The notes under the pieces: generated by a model
What the model saw: the letters and a program-made list of their open reading frames with translations, nothing else
What the model was told of the DNA's origin: nothing
The model's database searches: none
Position numbers and translations under genes: made by a program
Origin: Halorubrum lipolyticum DSM 21995
GTDB lineage: Archaea > Halobacteriota > Halobacteria > Halobacteriales > Haloferacaceae
Length of the DNA stretch: 52,765 nt
Assembly (NCBI RefSeq): GCF_000337375.1
Contig: NZ_AOJG01000011.1
Coordinates: forward strand, 1 to 52,765
Reading direction: 5' to 3'
Part shown: piece after piece, positions 33,275 through 41,762 of the stretch
How the letters are laid out: every line of letters starts with the position of its first letter
Position numbering within the stretch: the stretch's first letter is position 1

Positions 33275-33456
33275 CCAAGCGAGCCGATCCGCAAACGACC
33301 GGCGGAAAACGAGAGGAGGTCGAGAGCGAAGGGGACGCGGAGAAACCCGATCCCGACTCCGACCCCGACGACGGTACTGGCCACCTCGACGACATCGAGG
33401 ACGGCGCCGGCTGTACGGAGATCTGGGAACGGCTCTCGGAGCGCCGAGAGGAGTGA
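33271..33456 (+). CDS. Small acidic hypothetical protein
   Basis: 61 residues, highly charged: a Lys/Arg/Glu-rich first half and a C-terminal GHLDDIEDGAGCTEIWERLSERREE containing one Cys. The C-terminal part looks conserved-like (an amphipathic helix), the rest disordered. It starts by ATGA overlap with the preceding gene, so both are probably made from one mRNA. No family recognised and no function proposed. Confidence 0.55.
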   Translation: MTKRADPQTTGGKREEVESEGDAEKPDPDSDPDDGTGHLDDIEDGAGCTEIWERLSERREE

Positions 33457-33509
33457 CGCCGCCCGCGGCCCGACCGTTTCGGGAGCGTCGCGTGCGGGTC
33501 GAATCCGTT

Positions 33510-34049
33510 TTACGAGAGGTGCGCGGCGATGTCGGCCTCGGTGATGATCCCGACCGTCTCGCCGCCGTCGGTCACCATCACCGCCTTGTAGTGGTCGAGC
33601 AGGTTCCGGACCTCGTCGACCGTCGCGCTCGGTGCGACCGTCGGGAACGACTCGCTCATCACCTCGCTGACCGGGTGATCGCCCACGTTCTCGCCGGCGT
33701 GGACCACGTCGCCCTGACTGATCGAGCCGACCGGCACGCCGTTCTGTAACACCGGTAACTGCGAGTACGCCTCCTCCTCCATCAGCTCGACCGCCCCGCG
33801 CACCGCGTCGTCGGGCGCGACGCTGATCACCGTCTCGTTCATCAGGTCGCTCGCGCGAACGACTCTCCCCTCCGCTTCCTGCAGCGCGTTGACGATGCGC
33901 CGGAGCGTCGAGAGTCGGGGGTCGACGTCGCCCCCCTCGATCCGCGCGATGAGCGGCTGCGAGACGTCCGCGGCGTCGGCGAGTTCGCTCTGTGTCAGCT
34001 CCAGCGTCGTCCGCCGCTCGCGGAGGTCCTGTGGCGTCGGGAGTTCCAT
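33510..34049 (-). CDS. Helix-turn-helix protein with two CBS domains
   Basis: 179 residues. Residues about 1-60 are an XRE/Cro-type HTH (LRERRTTLELTQSELADAADVSQPLIARIEGGDVDPRLSTLRRIVNAL). Residues about 66-179 are a CBS pair (ASDLMNETVISVAPDDAVRGAVELMEEEAYSQLPVLQNGVPVGSISQGDVV and VSEVMSESFPTVAPSATVDEVRNLLDHYKAVMVTDGGETVGIITEADI), which in other proteins bind adenosine nucleotides. It is likely an energy- or nucleotide-sensing transcription regulator. A palindrome sits just before its start, suggesting self-control. Confidence 0.92.
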   Translation of the reverse strand: MELPTPQDLRERRTTLELTQSELADAADVSQPLIARIEGGDVDPRLSTLRRIVNALQEAEGRVVRASDLMNETVISVAPDDAVRGAVELMEEEAYSQLPVLQNGVPVGSISQGDVVHAGENVGDHPVSEVMSESFPTVAPSATVDEVRNLLDHYKAVMVTDGGETVGIITEADIAAHLS

Positions 34050-34055
34050 ACTCCA

Positions 34056-34072
34056 AATAACTAAGGGTTATT
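34056..34072. promoter_or_regulatory. Operator-like palindrome before the HTH-CBS gene
   Basis: AATAAC-TAAGG-GTTATT: 6-bp perfect arms around a 5-bp spacer, starting seven bases before the ATG at 34049 (minus strand). It is in an AT-rich island and would cover the region between TATA box and translation start. Probably bound by the HTH protein it precedes; this is inferred from position. Confidence 0.5.
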
Positions 34073-34146
34073 AGAAAAGGTTTCGGCAACGACCGATATC
34101 GCGGCGGCGGTCGCGCGGTCGCGTCGATCGCACCGATCGCGGCGTC

Positions 34147-34518
34147 CTACTCGTCGTCGCGGTCGTCGTCGTCGCCCTCGGTCTCGATGACCTCGATGAC
34201 CTCGAGGGGAACGTCGCGGAGCGCGCCGCCGACCTCGCTTTTCGCGATCCGCTCGGCGTGCTCCTCGCTGTCGGCGTTGAAGATGTCGATCTCCAAGAGG
34301 AGCCCGACCAAGGCGGTGTTCGCGGCGAGGAACGCGGCGTCGAACGGCTCGCCGCAGGCCGGACAGCCGGTGACGCCGGGCTCGACCTCGACGTACTGCT
34401 TGTCCGTCTCGTTGAGTCGCTTGCCGGCTTCGCTGACCGCGACGCCGATGGCGTCGTCGGTCTCCTCGACGTCACGGACCAACCAGGCTGCTTCCATCGC
34501 GACTTCGTAGTTACTCAT
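34147..34518 (-). CDS. DUF555 (UPF0212) family protein
   Basis: 123 residues: SNYEVAMEAAWLVRDVEETDDAIGVAVSEAGKRLNETDKQYVEVEPGVTGCPACGEPFDAAFLAANTALVGLLLEIDIFNADSEEHAERIAKSEVGGALRDVPLEVIEV. The C-P-A-C-G-E-P knuckle and overall pattern match the archaeal DUF555 family, present in methanogens and haloarchaea. One C-x2-C is seen, possibly a zinc site. Function unknown. The 128 bases before leuB's stop hold no gene. Confidence 0.9.
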   Translation of the reverse strand: MSNYEVAMEAAWLVRDVEETDDAIGVAVSEAGKRLNETDKQYVEVEPGVTGCPACGEPFDAAFLAANTALVGLLLEIDIFNADSEEHAERIAKSEVGGALRDVPLEVIEVIETEGDDDDRDDE

Positions 34519-34647
34519 ACCCGAACCGAGGGGACGCAGGGTTTCCTTTCTTGTGGTTCGCCCGCGGTCACGAGTCTCGATCGCACGGAGAAGAATCGGC
34601 GGTTGCCGACGCGTATCGGAGGCGGCGTCGGCGTCGGCGATCGCCGC

Positions 34648-35646
34648 CTACAGCCGGTCGACGATCGCGGCCGTGACCTCGTCGGTCGTCGCGTCGCCGC
34701 CGAGGTCGCCGGTGCGCGGGCCGTCGGAGAGCACGCCCTCCACGGCGTCGCGCACGCGCCGGCCCTCCTCGACGTGGCCGAGGTACTCCACCAGCATCGC
34801 GGCCGAGAGGACCGCGGCCGTCGGGTTCGCGATCCCCTCGCCCGCGATATCGGGCGCGGTGCCGTGGACCGGCTCGAACAGCGCGTTGTCGTGGCCGACG
34901 TTCGCCGAGGGAAGCAGCCCGAGCCCGCCGACGAGCCCGGCGGCCAGGTCGGAGAGCACGTCGCCCGCGAGGTTCGGGCAGACGATCACGCCGTACTGCG
35001 TCGGGTCGAGCGGGAGCTTCGTCGCGAACGCGTCCATCAGCTCCTCGTCGGCGTCGACGCCGCGCTCCTCGGCGACCGCGAGCACCTCCTCACGGAACCG
35101 GCCGTCCGTCTCGCGCATCACGTTCGCCTTGTGCGCGACGGTGAACCCCTCCTCGGAGTCGCCCGCGGGACCTCGTCCGTCCCCGACGAACTCGCAGGCG
35201 TACTCGGCCAGCTCGCGCGAGGCCGACGAGGTGACGACCCGCGTCAGCGTCGAGAGGTCGTCGGAGAGCCGGTCCTCATGGCCCGAGTAGACGCCCTCGG
35301 TGTTCTCGCGGAGAAAGACCACGTCGGTCTCCGGGCGGAGCGCGTCGACGCCGGGGTACGCCTTGGCGGGTCGGACGTTCACGAACGAGTCGACCGCCTC
35401 GCGCAGCGGGAGGATGACGTCGGCGGCCGTCTCGCCGGCCGCGCCGAACAGCGTCGCGTCCGCGTCGGCCGCGAGCTCGTACGTCTCCGCCGGGAGCGCC
35501 TCGCCGGTCGACTCCTTCGTCGCGTCGCCGGCCTCGGCCTCGACGAACTCGAAGCCGACGGGGAGCGCCTCCAGTACCTCGATAGCCGCCGGGACGACCT
35601 CCCGGCCGATCCCGTCGCCCTCGATGACGACGACTTCGTGGCTCAC
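34648..35646 (-). CDS. leuB: 3-isopropylmalate dehydrogenase
   Basis: NAD-dependent oxidative decarboxylation in leucine synthesis. 332 residues with the beta-decarboxylating dehydrogenase pattern: [31 protein letters not shown] (substrate Arg and loop), [15 protein letters not shown] with the catalytic Lys, and [29 protein letters not shown], the metal-binding and signature region. The catalytic context favours LeuB over isocitrate dehydrogenase by length and by position as the last gene of the operon. Its start overlaps the leuD stop by four bases (35643-35646). Confidence 0.95.
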   Translation of the reverse strand: MSHEVVVIEGDGIGREVVPAAIEVLEALPVGFEFVEAEAGDATKESTGEALPAETYELAADADATLFGAAGETAADVILPLREAVDSFVNVRPAKAYPGVDALRPETDVVFLRENTEGVYSGHEDRLSDDLSTLTRVVTSSASRELAEYACEFVGDGRGPAGDSEEGFTVAHKANVMRETDGRFREEVLAVAEERGVDADEELMDAFATKLPLDPTQYGVIVCPNLAGDVLSDLAAGLVGGLGLLPSANVGHDNALFEPVHGTAPDIAGEGIANPTAAVLSAAMLVEYLGHVEEGRRVRDAVEGVLSDGPRTGDLGGDATTDEVTAAIVDRL

Positions 35647-36299
35647 GCCTCGTCCCCCGAGACGTGTTCGTCCGGCACGTACGGCAGCGACCGGGCGGTC
35701 TCGCGGACCGCGCCCTCGTTCGCGCCCATCAGCGCCGTGGTGTCCCAGACGCCCTCGACGAGCGCCTTCCGCTGGGCGTCGTGAACCTCCGCGTCGATCA
35801 CGGTGTCGCCGTAGGTGATCGTCTCCGCGGCCACGTCGATGTCGACCTCGGCGTCCGGGTTGGCCTCGACGTAGTCCTGGAGCGCCTCGATGTCGTCCTG
35901 GTCGGCCGTGACCGTCGGAACGCCGAGCGCGAGGCAGTTGCCCGCGAAGATCTCCGCGAACGACTCGCCGACGACCGCGTCGATCCCCCAGCGCATCAGC
36001 GCCTGGGGGGCGTGCTCGCGCGACGAGCCGCAGCCGAAGTTGGCGTTGACGACCAAGACGTTCGCCCCCCGGTACTGCTCCTCGTTGAACGGGTGGTCCT
36101 TCTCGTTGTCGTCGTCGTCGAACCGCTGGTCGAAGAAGGAGAACTGGCCCAGCCCGTCGAAGGTCACGACCTTCATGAACCGCGCCGGAATGATCTGGTC
36201 GGTGTCGATGTCGTTGCCCCGGACCGGGATCCCGGTGCCGGAGACCTCGGTGACCTTCTCCGCCGGCGCCTCACCGGCGCTGAACTCGGGCGAGCTCAT
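35643..36299 (-). CDS. leuD: 3-isopropylmalate dehydratase small subunit
   Basis: 218 residues. The swivel domain signature is present: [38 protein letters not shown] and [44 protein letters not shown]. With LeuC it isomerises 2-isopropylmalate to 3-isopropylmalate. An N-terminal tail of about 20 residues precedes the domain. The ATG at 36299 overlaps the leuC stop (ATGA), so the two subunits are likely made in equal amounts. Confidence 0.95.
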   Translation of the reverse strand: MSSPEFSAGEAPAEKVTEVSGTGIPVRGNDIDTDQIIPARFMKVVTFDGLGQFSFFDQRFDDDDNEKDHPFNEEQYRGANVLVVNANFGCGSSREHAPQALMRWGIDAVVGESFAEIFAGNCLALGVPTVTADQDDIEALQDYVEANPDAEVDIDVAAETITYGDTVIDAEVHDAQRKALVEGVWDTTALMGANEGAVRETARSLPYVPDEHVSGDEA

Positions 36300-37717
36300 A
36301 CGGTCGCCACCTCCTCCATCTCGCGGACGTCGGTGACCTTGCCGGTCACCGCCGCGGCCGCGACCATGATCGGACTCATCAGCACGGTGCGCCCGTCCTT
36401 CGAGCCCTGTCGGCCGACGAAGTTCCGGTTCGACGACGAGGCGCTCGCCTCGTCGCCCTCCAGCTGGTCGTCGTTCATCCCGAGACACATCGAACAGCCG
36501 GGCTCGCGCCAGTCGAAGCCGGCCTGCTTGAACACCTCGTCGAGCCCCTCGGCCTCCGCGGCGTCGCGGACGCGCTGGCTGCCGGGGACGACCATCGCGC
36601 GCACGTCGTCGTCGACCTCGCGCCCCTCGACGAACGCCGCGGCCTCGCGGAGGTCCTTCAGCCGCGCGTTGGTACACGAGCCGAGGAACGCCACGTCGAT
36701 GTCGTACCCCTCCATGGTGTCGCCGGGCTCGACGCGCATGTGCTTTTGCGCGCGCCGCGCCGTGTCGCGGTCCTCCTCGGGGAGGTCGTCGGGATCCGGG
36801 ATCGGCTCGGTGATGCCCGCGGTCTGGCCGGGCGTGGTCCCCCACGTGACGGTCGGCTCGATGGCCGAGCCGTCGATGGTGACCACGTCGTCGTACTCGG
36901 CGTCGTCGTCGGTCCGGATCGACTCCCAGTAGGGTTTCAGCCGCTCGAACTCCTCGGGGTCGTTCTCGAACGCGTCCGTCTCCTGCAGCCACTCGTAGGT
37001 GGTCTCGTCGGGGTTGACGTACCCCGCGCGGGCGCCGCCCTCGATCGACATGTTACAGATAGACATCCGTCCCTCCATCCCGAGGTCCTCGATGGCCTCG
37101 CCGGCGTACTCGTACACGTAGCCGACGCCGCCGTCGGTCCCGAGCTTCCCGATGATCGTGAGGATGATGTCCTTCGCGGTGACGCCCTCGCCGAGCTCGC
37201 CCGTGACCTCGATCTTGCGGACCTTCTGTTTCTCCATCGCGACGCAGCCGGTCGCCAGCACGTCCCGGATCTGCGAGGTGCCGATGCCGAACGCCAGCGC
37301 GCCGAACGCGCCGTGCGTCGACGTGTGTGAGTCGCCACAGACGATCGTCATCCCCGGCTGGGTGAGCCCCTGCTCCGGTCCGATGACGTGGACGATCCCC
37401 TGATTCCCGGAGTCCGGGTCGGAGAAGTCGATGCCGGAGCCGCGGACGTTCTCCTCTAACTCCGCCATCATGCTCTCGGCCGCGTCGTCGCGGTAGGGAC
37501 GGTCACGGTTGCCCGTGGGCACGATGTGGTCGACCGTCGCGTGCGTGCGCTCCGGGAACGCGACCTCCTGCCCGCGCTCCTTCAGCATGCCGAACGCCTG
37601 CGGGCTGGTGACCTCGTGGACGAGGTGGAGCCCGACGAACAGCTGGTCCTGTCCGGTGGGCAGCCGCGTCACCGTGTGTCGGTCCCACACCTTGTCGTAC
37701 AGCGTTCCCTCGCTCAT
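36296..37717 (-). CDS. leuC: 3-isopropylmalate dehydratase large subunit
   Basis: 473 residues, aconitase superfamily. The cluster ligands are visible: one Cys in [18 protein letters not shown] and two in [20 protein letters not shown]-terminal [46 protein letters not shown] and [22 protein letters not shown] are typical LeuC. The length is standard. The ATG at 37717 overlaps the stop of a 24-codon ORF, so leuC translation may depend on it. Confidence 0.96.
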   Translation of the reverse strand: MSEGTLYDKVWDRHTVTRLPTGQDQLFVGLHLVHEVTSPQAFGMLKERGQEVAFPERTHATVDHIVPTGNRDRPYRDDAAESMMAELEENVRGSGIDFSDPDSGNQGIVHVIGPEQGLTQPGMTIVCGDSHTSTHGAFGALAFGIGTSQIRDVLATGCVAMEKQKVRKIEVTGELGEGVTAKDIILTIIGKLGTDGGVGYVYEYAGEAIEDLGMEGRMSICNMSIEGGARAGYVNPDETTYEWLQETDAFENDPEEFERLKPYWESIRTDDDAEYDDVVTIDGSAIEPTVTWGTTPGQTAGITEPIPDPDDLPEEDRDTARRAQKHMRVEPGDTMEGYDIDVAFLGSCTNARLKDLREAAAFVEGREVDDDVRAMVVPGSQRVRDAAEAEGLDEVFKQAGFDWREPGCSMCLGMNDDQLEGDEASASSSNRNFVGRQGSKDGRTVLMSPIMVAAAAVTGKVTDVREMEEVATV

Positions 37718-37788
37718 CGGCGCTCACCCGCGTGGCGCGCCGATCGCGCGGTCTCGTCCGTCCGGTTCGCGCCGCCGCGTACGCCCAT
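37714..37788 (-). CDS. 24-codon ORF between ilvC and leuC, coupled on both sides
   Basis: Its ATG (37786-37788) lies in an ATGA overlap with the ilvC stop and its TGA (37714-37716) overlaps the leuC ATG. The peptide would be [20 protein letters not shown] followed by GERR: basic, without branched-chain residues except one Val. No family is recognised. Double overlap strongly suggests that ribosomes pass through it, so it may serve to couple ilvC and leuC translation even if the peptide itself has no function. Confidence 0.55.
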   Translation of the reverse strand: MGVRGGANRTDETARSARHAGERR

Positions 37789-38843
37789 CAGGCGGTCACC
37801 TCGGCGCTCTCCTCCTCGTCCTCTTCTTCCTCCTGCCACGCGAACAGGCCCCGAAGCTCCTCGCCGACGGCCTCGATCTCGTGGTTCTTCTCCGCGGTCC
37901 GGAGCTGGGTGTAGGAGGGGCGTCCGGCCTGGTTCTCCGCGATCCACTCGCGGGCGAACTCGCCGTTCTGGACCTTCTCCAGCACTTCCTCCATGTTCTC
38001 GCGGGCGTGTTCGTCGACGACGACGTCGCCCTGGGTGAGCCCGCCGTACTCGGCGGTGTCGGAGACGGAGTCCCACATGCCGCCGAGCCCGTCCTCGTAC
38101 ATCAGGTCGACGATGAGCTTCAGCTCGTTGAGACACTCGAAGTACGCCATCTCCGGGGAGTAGCCGGCGTCGACGAGCGTCTCGTACCCCTGCTTCACGA
38201 GCGACGTGACGCCGCCGCAGAGGACGGCCTGCTCGCCGAACAGGTCGGTCTCGGTCTCCTCACGGAACGACGTCTCGACGACGCCGGCGCGGGTGCAGCC
38301 GATCGCGGCCGCGTACGCGAGCCCCTCGTCGTGAGCGTCGCCGGTCGCGTCCTGGTACACCGCGAGCAGGCCGGGGGTCCCCTCGTCGTTCTCGTAGTTC
38401 CGGCGGACGAGGTGACCCGGCGACTTCGGCGCCACCATCGTCACGTCGACGTCCTCTGGCGGCTGGATCTGGTTGTAGTGGATGTTGAACCCGTGCGCGA
38501 ACTGGAGCGTGTCGCCCGCGTCCAGGTTCGGCTCGATCGCGTTCTCGTACACGTCCGGCTGGACCGTGTCGGGGACGAGCACGCTCACGATGTCGGCCTC
38601 GGCGGCCGCGTCCGCGGGGGTCTCGACGCGGAGTCCGTCGCTCTCGGCGGCGCTTCGAGAGGAACTGCTCTCGCGGAGGCCGACGATCACGTCGACCCCG
38701 CTCTCGGAGAGGTTCTGCGCGTGCGCGTGGCCCTGCGAGCCGTAGCCGAGCACGGCCACGGTCTTGTGAGCGATCGCCTCTTCGTCCGCGTCTTCGTCGT
38801 AGTATACTGTCGAGTTGAACGTCTGTGTGTCGTCTTCGGTCAT
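37788..38843 (-). CDS. ilvC: Ketol-acid reductoisomerase
   Basis: 351 residues, Mg- and NAD(P)H-dependent isomeroreductase of valine and isoleucine synthesis. [35 protein letters not shown] is the Rossmann motif, with a run of serines at the position that contacts the NADPH phosphate. [34 protein letters not shown] and [57 protein letters not shown] hold the metal ligands (Asp/Glu). Class I length. A Glu-rich C-terminal tail follows. 33 bases separate it from ilvN. Confidence 0.97.
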   Translation of the reverse strand: MTEDDTQTFNSTVYYDEDADEEAIAHKTVAVLGYGSQGHAHAQNLSESGVDVIVGLRESSSSRSAAESDGLRVETPADAAAEADIVSVLVPDTVQPDVYENAIEPNLDAGDTLQFAHGFNIHYNQIQPPEDVDVTMVAPKSPGHLVRRNYENDEGTPGLLAVYQDATGDAHDEGLAYAAAIGCTRAGVVETSFREETETDLFGEQAVLCGGVTSLVKQGYETLVDAGYSPEMAYFECLNELKLIVDLMYEDGLGGMWDSVSDTAEYGGLTQGDVVVDEHARENMEEVLEKVQNGEFAREWIAENQAGRPSYTQLRTAEKNHEIEAVGEELRGLFAWQEEEEDEEESAEVTA

Positions 38844-38876
38844 GTGTATCGTGTGAGTTCGGTGTCGGTCCGCGTG

Positions 38877-39578
38877 TCAGTCGTCGTGAGTCGTCGGTTC
38901 GCCGGCCGTTCCGGGTTTCTCTCCGGGCGCTGTCGGCGTGTTGCCGCGCGCGAGGGCGGTCGGCCCCGTCCGCGCGATCTCGACGATGCCGAACCGCTCG
39001 AAGGCGCCGATCGCGTTGTCGATGCTGGCGTTGTCGCCGGTGAGTTCGACGGTGATCGTCTCCGGGCCGGCGTCGACCGTCCGACCGTCGTACATCTCGG
39101 AGACCGCGTGGACCGCAGCGGGGTCGTCCGCCTCCACCTTCAGGAGGACGAGCTCCGAGGTGACCGCGTCGCCGGCGACCTCGCCGACGGAGATGACCGG
39201 CTTCAGCTTCGCCATCTGTTTTTCGATCTGGTCGATGCCGGGGTCCGTCTCCTCGACGACCATCGTGATCCGCGAGTGGCCCTCGACGGTCGTCGGGCCG
39301 ACGGTGAGGCTCTCGATATTGAACTGCCGGCGGGAGACGAGCCCGGAGACGCGCGCGAGCACGCCCGGCTCGTCCTCCACCAGCGCCGAGATGACGGCTC
39401 GGCGCGACGCGTGTTCCGCCTCGACGACGGGGTCGATGCGGATCCCCTCGAGGTTCCGGCGCCCCTCGGGGTGATCGCGCTCCTCGGGACCGGGCTGTTC
39501 GCTCGGCGCAGGCCGGGAGTCGGCCTCGGACACGCCGCCGTCGGTCGCGGGACGGGAGTCGGACGAGTCGCCGCTCAT
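38877..39578 (-). CDS. ilvN: Acetolactate synthase regulatory subunit
   Basis: 233 residues. After a 58-residue hydrophilic leader there is an ACT domain (RRAVISALVEDEPGVLARVSGLVSRRQFNIESLTVGPTTVEGHSRITMVV), then a second ACT-like domain (ELVLLKVEADDPAAVHAVSEMYDGRTVDAGPETITVELTGDNASIDNAIGAFERFGIVEIARTG). It should activate IlvB and mediate valine feedback. The GITV-like region of bacterial IlvN is present only in modified form. Start overlaps the ilvB stop (39575-39578). Confidence 0.94.
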   Translation of the reverse strand: MSGDSSDSRPATDGGVSEADSRPAPSEQPGPEERDHPEGRRNLEGIRIDPVVEAEHASRRAVISALVEDEPGVLARVSGLVSRRQFNIESLTVGPTTVEGHSRITMVVEETDPGIDQIEKQMAKLKPVISVGEVAGDAVTSELVLLKVEADDPAAVHAVSEMYDGRTVDAGPETITVELTGDNASIDNAIGAFERFGIVEIARTGPTALARGNTPTAPGEKPGTAGEPTTHDD

Positions 39579-41395
39579 AGCTGGTCCTCCGCGGTGGCGA
39601 ACTTCCCGTTCGCACCGCCGCTCGGCACCATCGGCAGGACGTTCTCCTCCGGATCGACGTGGAAGTCGATCACGGCCGGCCCGTCGTAGTCGAGCGCCTC
39701 CTCGACCGCGGGCGCGACCTCGTCGTAGTCGTCGACGCGGAGGCCGAGCGCGCCGAACGCCTCGGCGAGCTTGTCGAACTCCGGCATCCACGTGTAGTCC
39801 GAGGCCATGTGACGGCCCTCGTAGAAGGCGTCCTGCCACTGGCGCACCATGCCGATGTACTCGTTGTTTAGCACCGCGATCGTGATGTCGAGATCCTCGC
39901 GGACCGCCACCGATAGCTCCTGCATCGTCATCAGGAAGGAGCCGTCGCCGTCGAAACACACCACGTCCCGGTCCGGTTCGCCCATGGTGTCGGCCGCGAC
40001 GCGCGCGCCGACCGCGGCGGGCACGCCGTATCCCATCGTCCCCAGCCCGTGCGAGGAGACCCACGTCCGGGGCTCCGTGTACGTCCAGAACTGTGAGGCC
40101 CACATCTGGTGTTGGCCGACGCCGGTCGTCACGATGGTGTCGTCGTCCGTCGCCTCGTCGAACGCCTCGACGACGAACTGCGGCTTCAGCGGCTCGTCCT
40201 CGGGCGTCGCGTACGTGAGCGGGTACGTCTCCTTCCACTCCGCGCAGCGCTCGCGCCACGCCTCGGCGTCGGGCGCCTCGCGGACCGCCGCGGTCAGCTG
40301 GTCGAGGACGCGCTCCGCGTCGCCGATCAGCGGGTAGTCGGCGTGGACGTTCTTGCTTATCTCGGCCGGGTCGATGTCGACGTGGACGACCTCGGCCTCC
40401 GGCGCGAACGTGTCGATCCCGCCGGTCAGCCGGTCGTCGAACCGGGTGCCGACCGCGATCAGGCAGTCGGTGTGGGTGATCGCCATGTTGGCGTAGCCGG
40501 TGCCGTGCATCCCCGCCCACGAGAGGCAGAGCTCGTCGTCCTCGGGGAACGATCCGATGCCGGGCATCGTCGTCGTCACCGGGACCCCGTACGTCCGCGC
40601 GAAGGTGCGCGCGGCGTCGCTCGCGTCGGCCTTGATCACGCCGCCGCCGAACAGGCAGACCGGGCGTTCAGCGGCCTCGATCGCGCGGGCGGCCTCCTCG
40701 ACCGCGTCGGCGTCGGCGTTCGGGTCGGGGTCGGTGCCGGCCGGCGGCGCCGCCGGGCCGGGCGTCTCGTCCGTCTCCGCCTGCGTCACGTCCTTCGGCA
40801 GGTCGACGAGCGTCGGGCCGGGACGGCCCGCGCGCGACAGCTCGAACGCCTCGCCGACGGTGTCGCCGACGGTGTCCGCGCCGTGCGCGAAGTAGTTGTG
40901 CTTCGTGATCGGGCGGGTGACGCCGACCGTGTCGGTCTCCTGGAACGCGTCGTTGCCGACGAACTCGGTCGGGACCTGCCCGGTCAACGCCAACACCGCG
41001 TCGGAGTCCATGTCGGCGTCGGCGATGCCGGTGACGAGGTTCGTCGCGCCCGGTCCCGAAGTCGCCAGGCAGAGCCCGGGCTCGCCCGCCACGACGCCGT
41101 AGGCGTCGGCGGCGTGGGACGCCCCCTGCTCGTGCGCCATCGTCACGTGGCGGATCGAGGAGTCGTACAGCGCGTCGTACACCGGCATGATCGCGCCGCC
41201 CTGCACGCCGAAGGCGGTCTCAGCGCCGGCGGCCTCCAGCGCGGCGACGACCGACTCGGCGCCGGTCGACACCGGTCCCGCGGCGGGACCGTCGGCGTCT
41301 GCCGGCCCGTCTGCCGCGGCGGATCCGTCCGCGTTCGCCGCGTCGTCCGGCTCCTCCGCGTCGTCGTCTCGTGGCTGTGCTGCTGTGTCGCTCAT
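39575..41395 (-). CDS. ilvB: Acetolactate synthase catalytic subunit
   Basis: 606 residues, ThDP-dependent. After an Ala/Asp-rich leader of about 45 residues comes GAESVVAALEAAGAETAFGVQGGAIMPVYDAL; the catalytic Glu is in HVTMAHEQGASHAADAYG. The ThDP/Mg motif is VCFDGDGSFLMTMQELSVAVREDLDITIAVLNNEY (GDG-x26-NN type). GPGATNLVTGIADA and WVSSHGLGTMGYGVPAAVGA are also conserved. It is first gene of the ilvBNC-leuCDB operon; a palindrome containing a TATA box lies 132 bases upstream of its ATG. Confidence 0.96.
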   Translation of the reverse strand: MSDTAAQPRDDDAEEPDDAANADGSAAADGPADADGPAAGPVSTGAESVVAALEAAGAETAFGVQGGAIMPVYDALYDSSIRHVTMAHEQGASHAADAYGVVAGEPGLCLATSGPGATNLVTGIADADMDSDAVLALTGQVPTEFVGNDAFQETDTVGVTRPITKHNYFAHGADTVGDTVGEAFELSRAGRPGPTLVDLPKDVTQAETDETPGPAAPPAGTDPDPNADADAVEEAARAIEAAERPVCLFGGGVIKADASDAARTFARTYGVPVTTTMPGIGSFPEDDELCLSWAGMHGTGYANMAITHTDCLIAVGTRFDDRLTGGIDTFAPEAEVVHVDIDPAEISKNVHADYPLIGDAERVLDQLTAAVREAPDAEAWRERCAEWKETYPLTYATPEDEPLKPQFVVEAFDEATDDDTIVTTGVGQHQMWASQFWTYTEPRTWVSSHGLGTMGYGVPAAVGARVAADTMGEPDRDVVCFDGDGSFLMTMQELSVAVREDLDITIAVLNNEYIGMVRQWQDAFYEGRHMASDYTWMPEFDKLAEAFGALGLRVDDYDEVAPAVEEALDYDGPAVIDFHVDPEENVLPMVPSGGANGKFATAEDQL

Positions 41396-41421
41396 TGTCG
41401 TGGTGGTGTTCGGTGGTGCAT
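41392..41421 (-). other. Nine-codon upstream ORF overlapping the ilvB start
   Basis: ATG CAC CAC ... CAA TGA encodes MHHRTPPRQ, and its TGA overlaps the ilvB ATG. It contains no Leu, Ile or Val codons, so it is not a classic attenuator peptide. It could be chance in a 110-base leader, but mirrors the coupled microORF before leuC. Confidence 0.3.
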
Positions 41422-41526
41422 CTGGCGGGTGTGAGAGTCGATCGGTCCGAACGCCGAGTCGCCGGGCGAGGAACGGCCCGCCCGTCGGCGTTCGTCGATG
41501 CGTGGAGTCGGTGAGGAAGGGGTGGT

Positions 41527-41546
41527 GTAGGGGATTATACCCCTAC
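41527..41546 (-). promoter_or_regulatory. Palindromic promoter element of the ilv-leu operon
   Basis: GTAGGGG-ATTATA-CCCCTAC is an inverted repeat with perfect 7-bp arms, and the centre read on the minus strand is TATAAT. The TATA box is thus embedded in a symmetric site, an arrangement suited to a repressor that competes with TBP. A regulator of the Lrp/AsnC type would fit, but this is inference. Confidence 0.6.
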
Positions 41547-41630
41547 GATAACCGGCGCGACGGCTCCGGCGACGTCGGCGGTCGTCGGGATCGTAGAGCG
41601 CCGTCGCATCTCGGATCCACCAACGCGGCC

Positions 41631-41646
41631 GGGGTATAAATCCCTG
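41631..41646. promoter_or_regulatory. Second GGGGTATAAATCCC element
   Basis: GGGGTATAAATCCCTG closely resembles the minus-strand reading of the palindrome at 41527-41546 (GGGGTATAATCCCC), 85 bases away. It may be a second operator or an upstream promoter for the ilv operon. Confidence 0.5.
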
Positions 41647-41762
41647 TCGGGGAGCGGAACCGGCGGGCCGGTTCCGAGCGGCGGATCGGGTCGGGTGAGC
41701 GCCTCCGTCCGCGCGATCGCACGGCGGCCGCTCGGCGGGCTCCCCGTCCAGGGAGGCGGCCA

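Larger units (their letters stand above)
41396..41762. other. ilvB-leuA intergenic region
   Basis: 367 bases without a supported gene, between the end of leuA and start of ilvB. It contains two palindromic TATA-bearing elements (41527-41546 and 41631-41646) and a leader of over 100 bases before ilvB. So the ilv-leu operon probably has its own promoter and is not just read through from leuA. Confidence 0.65.
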
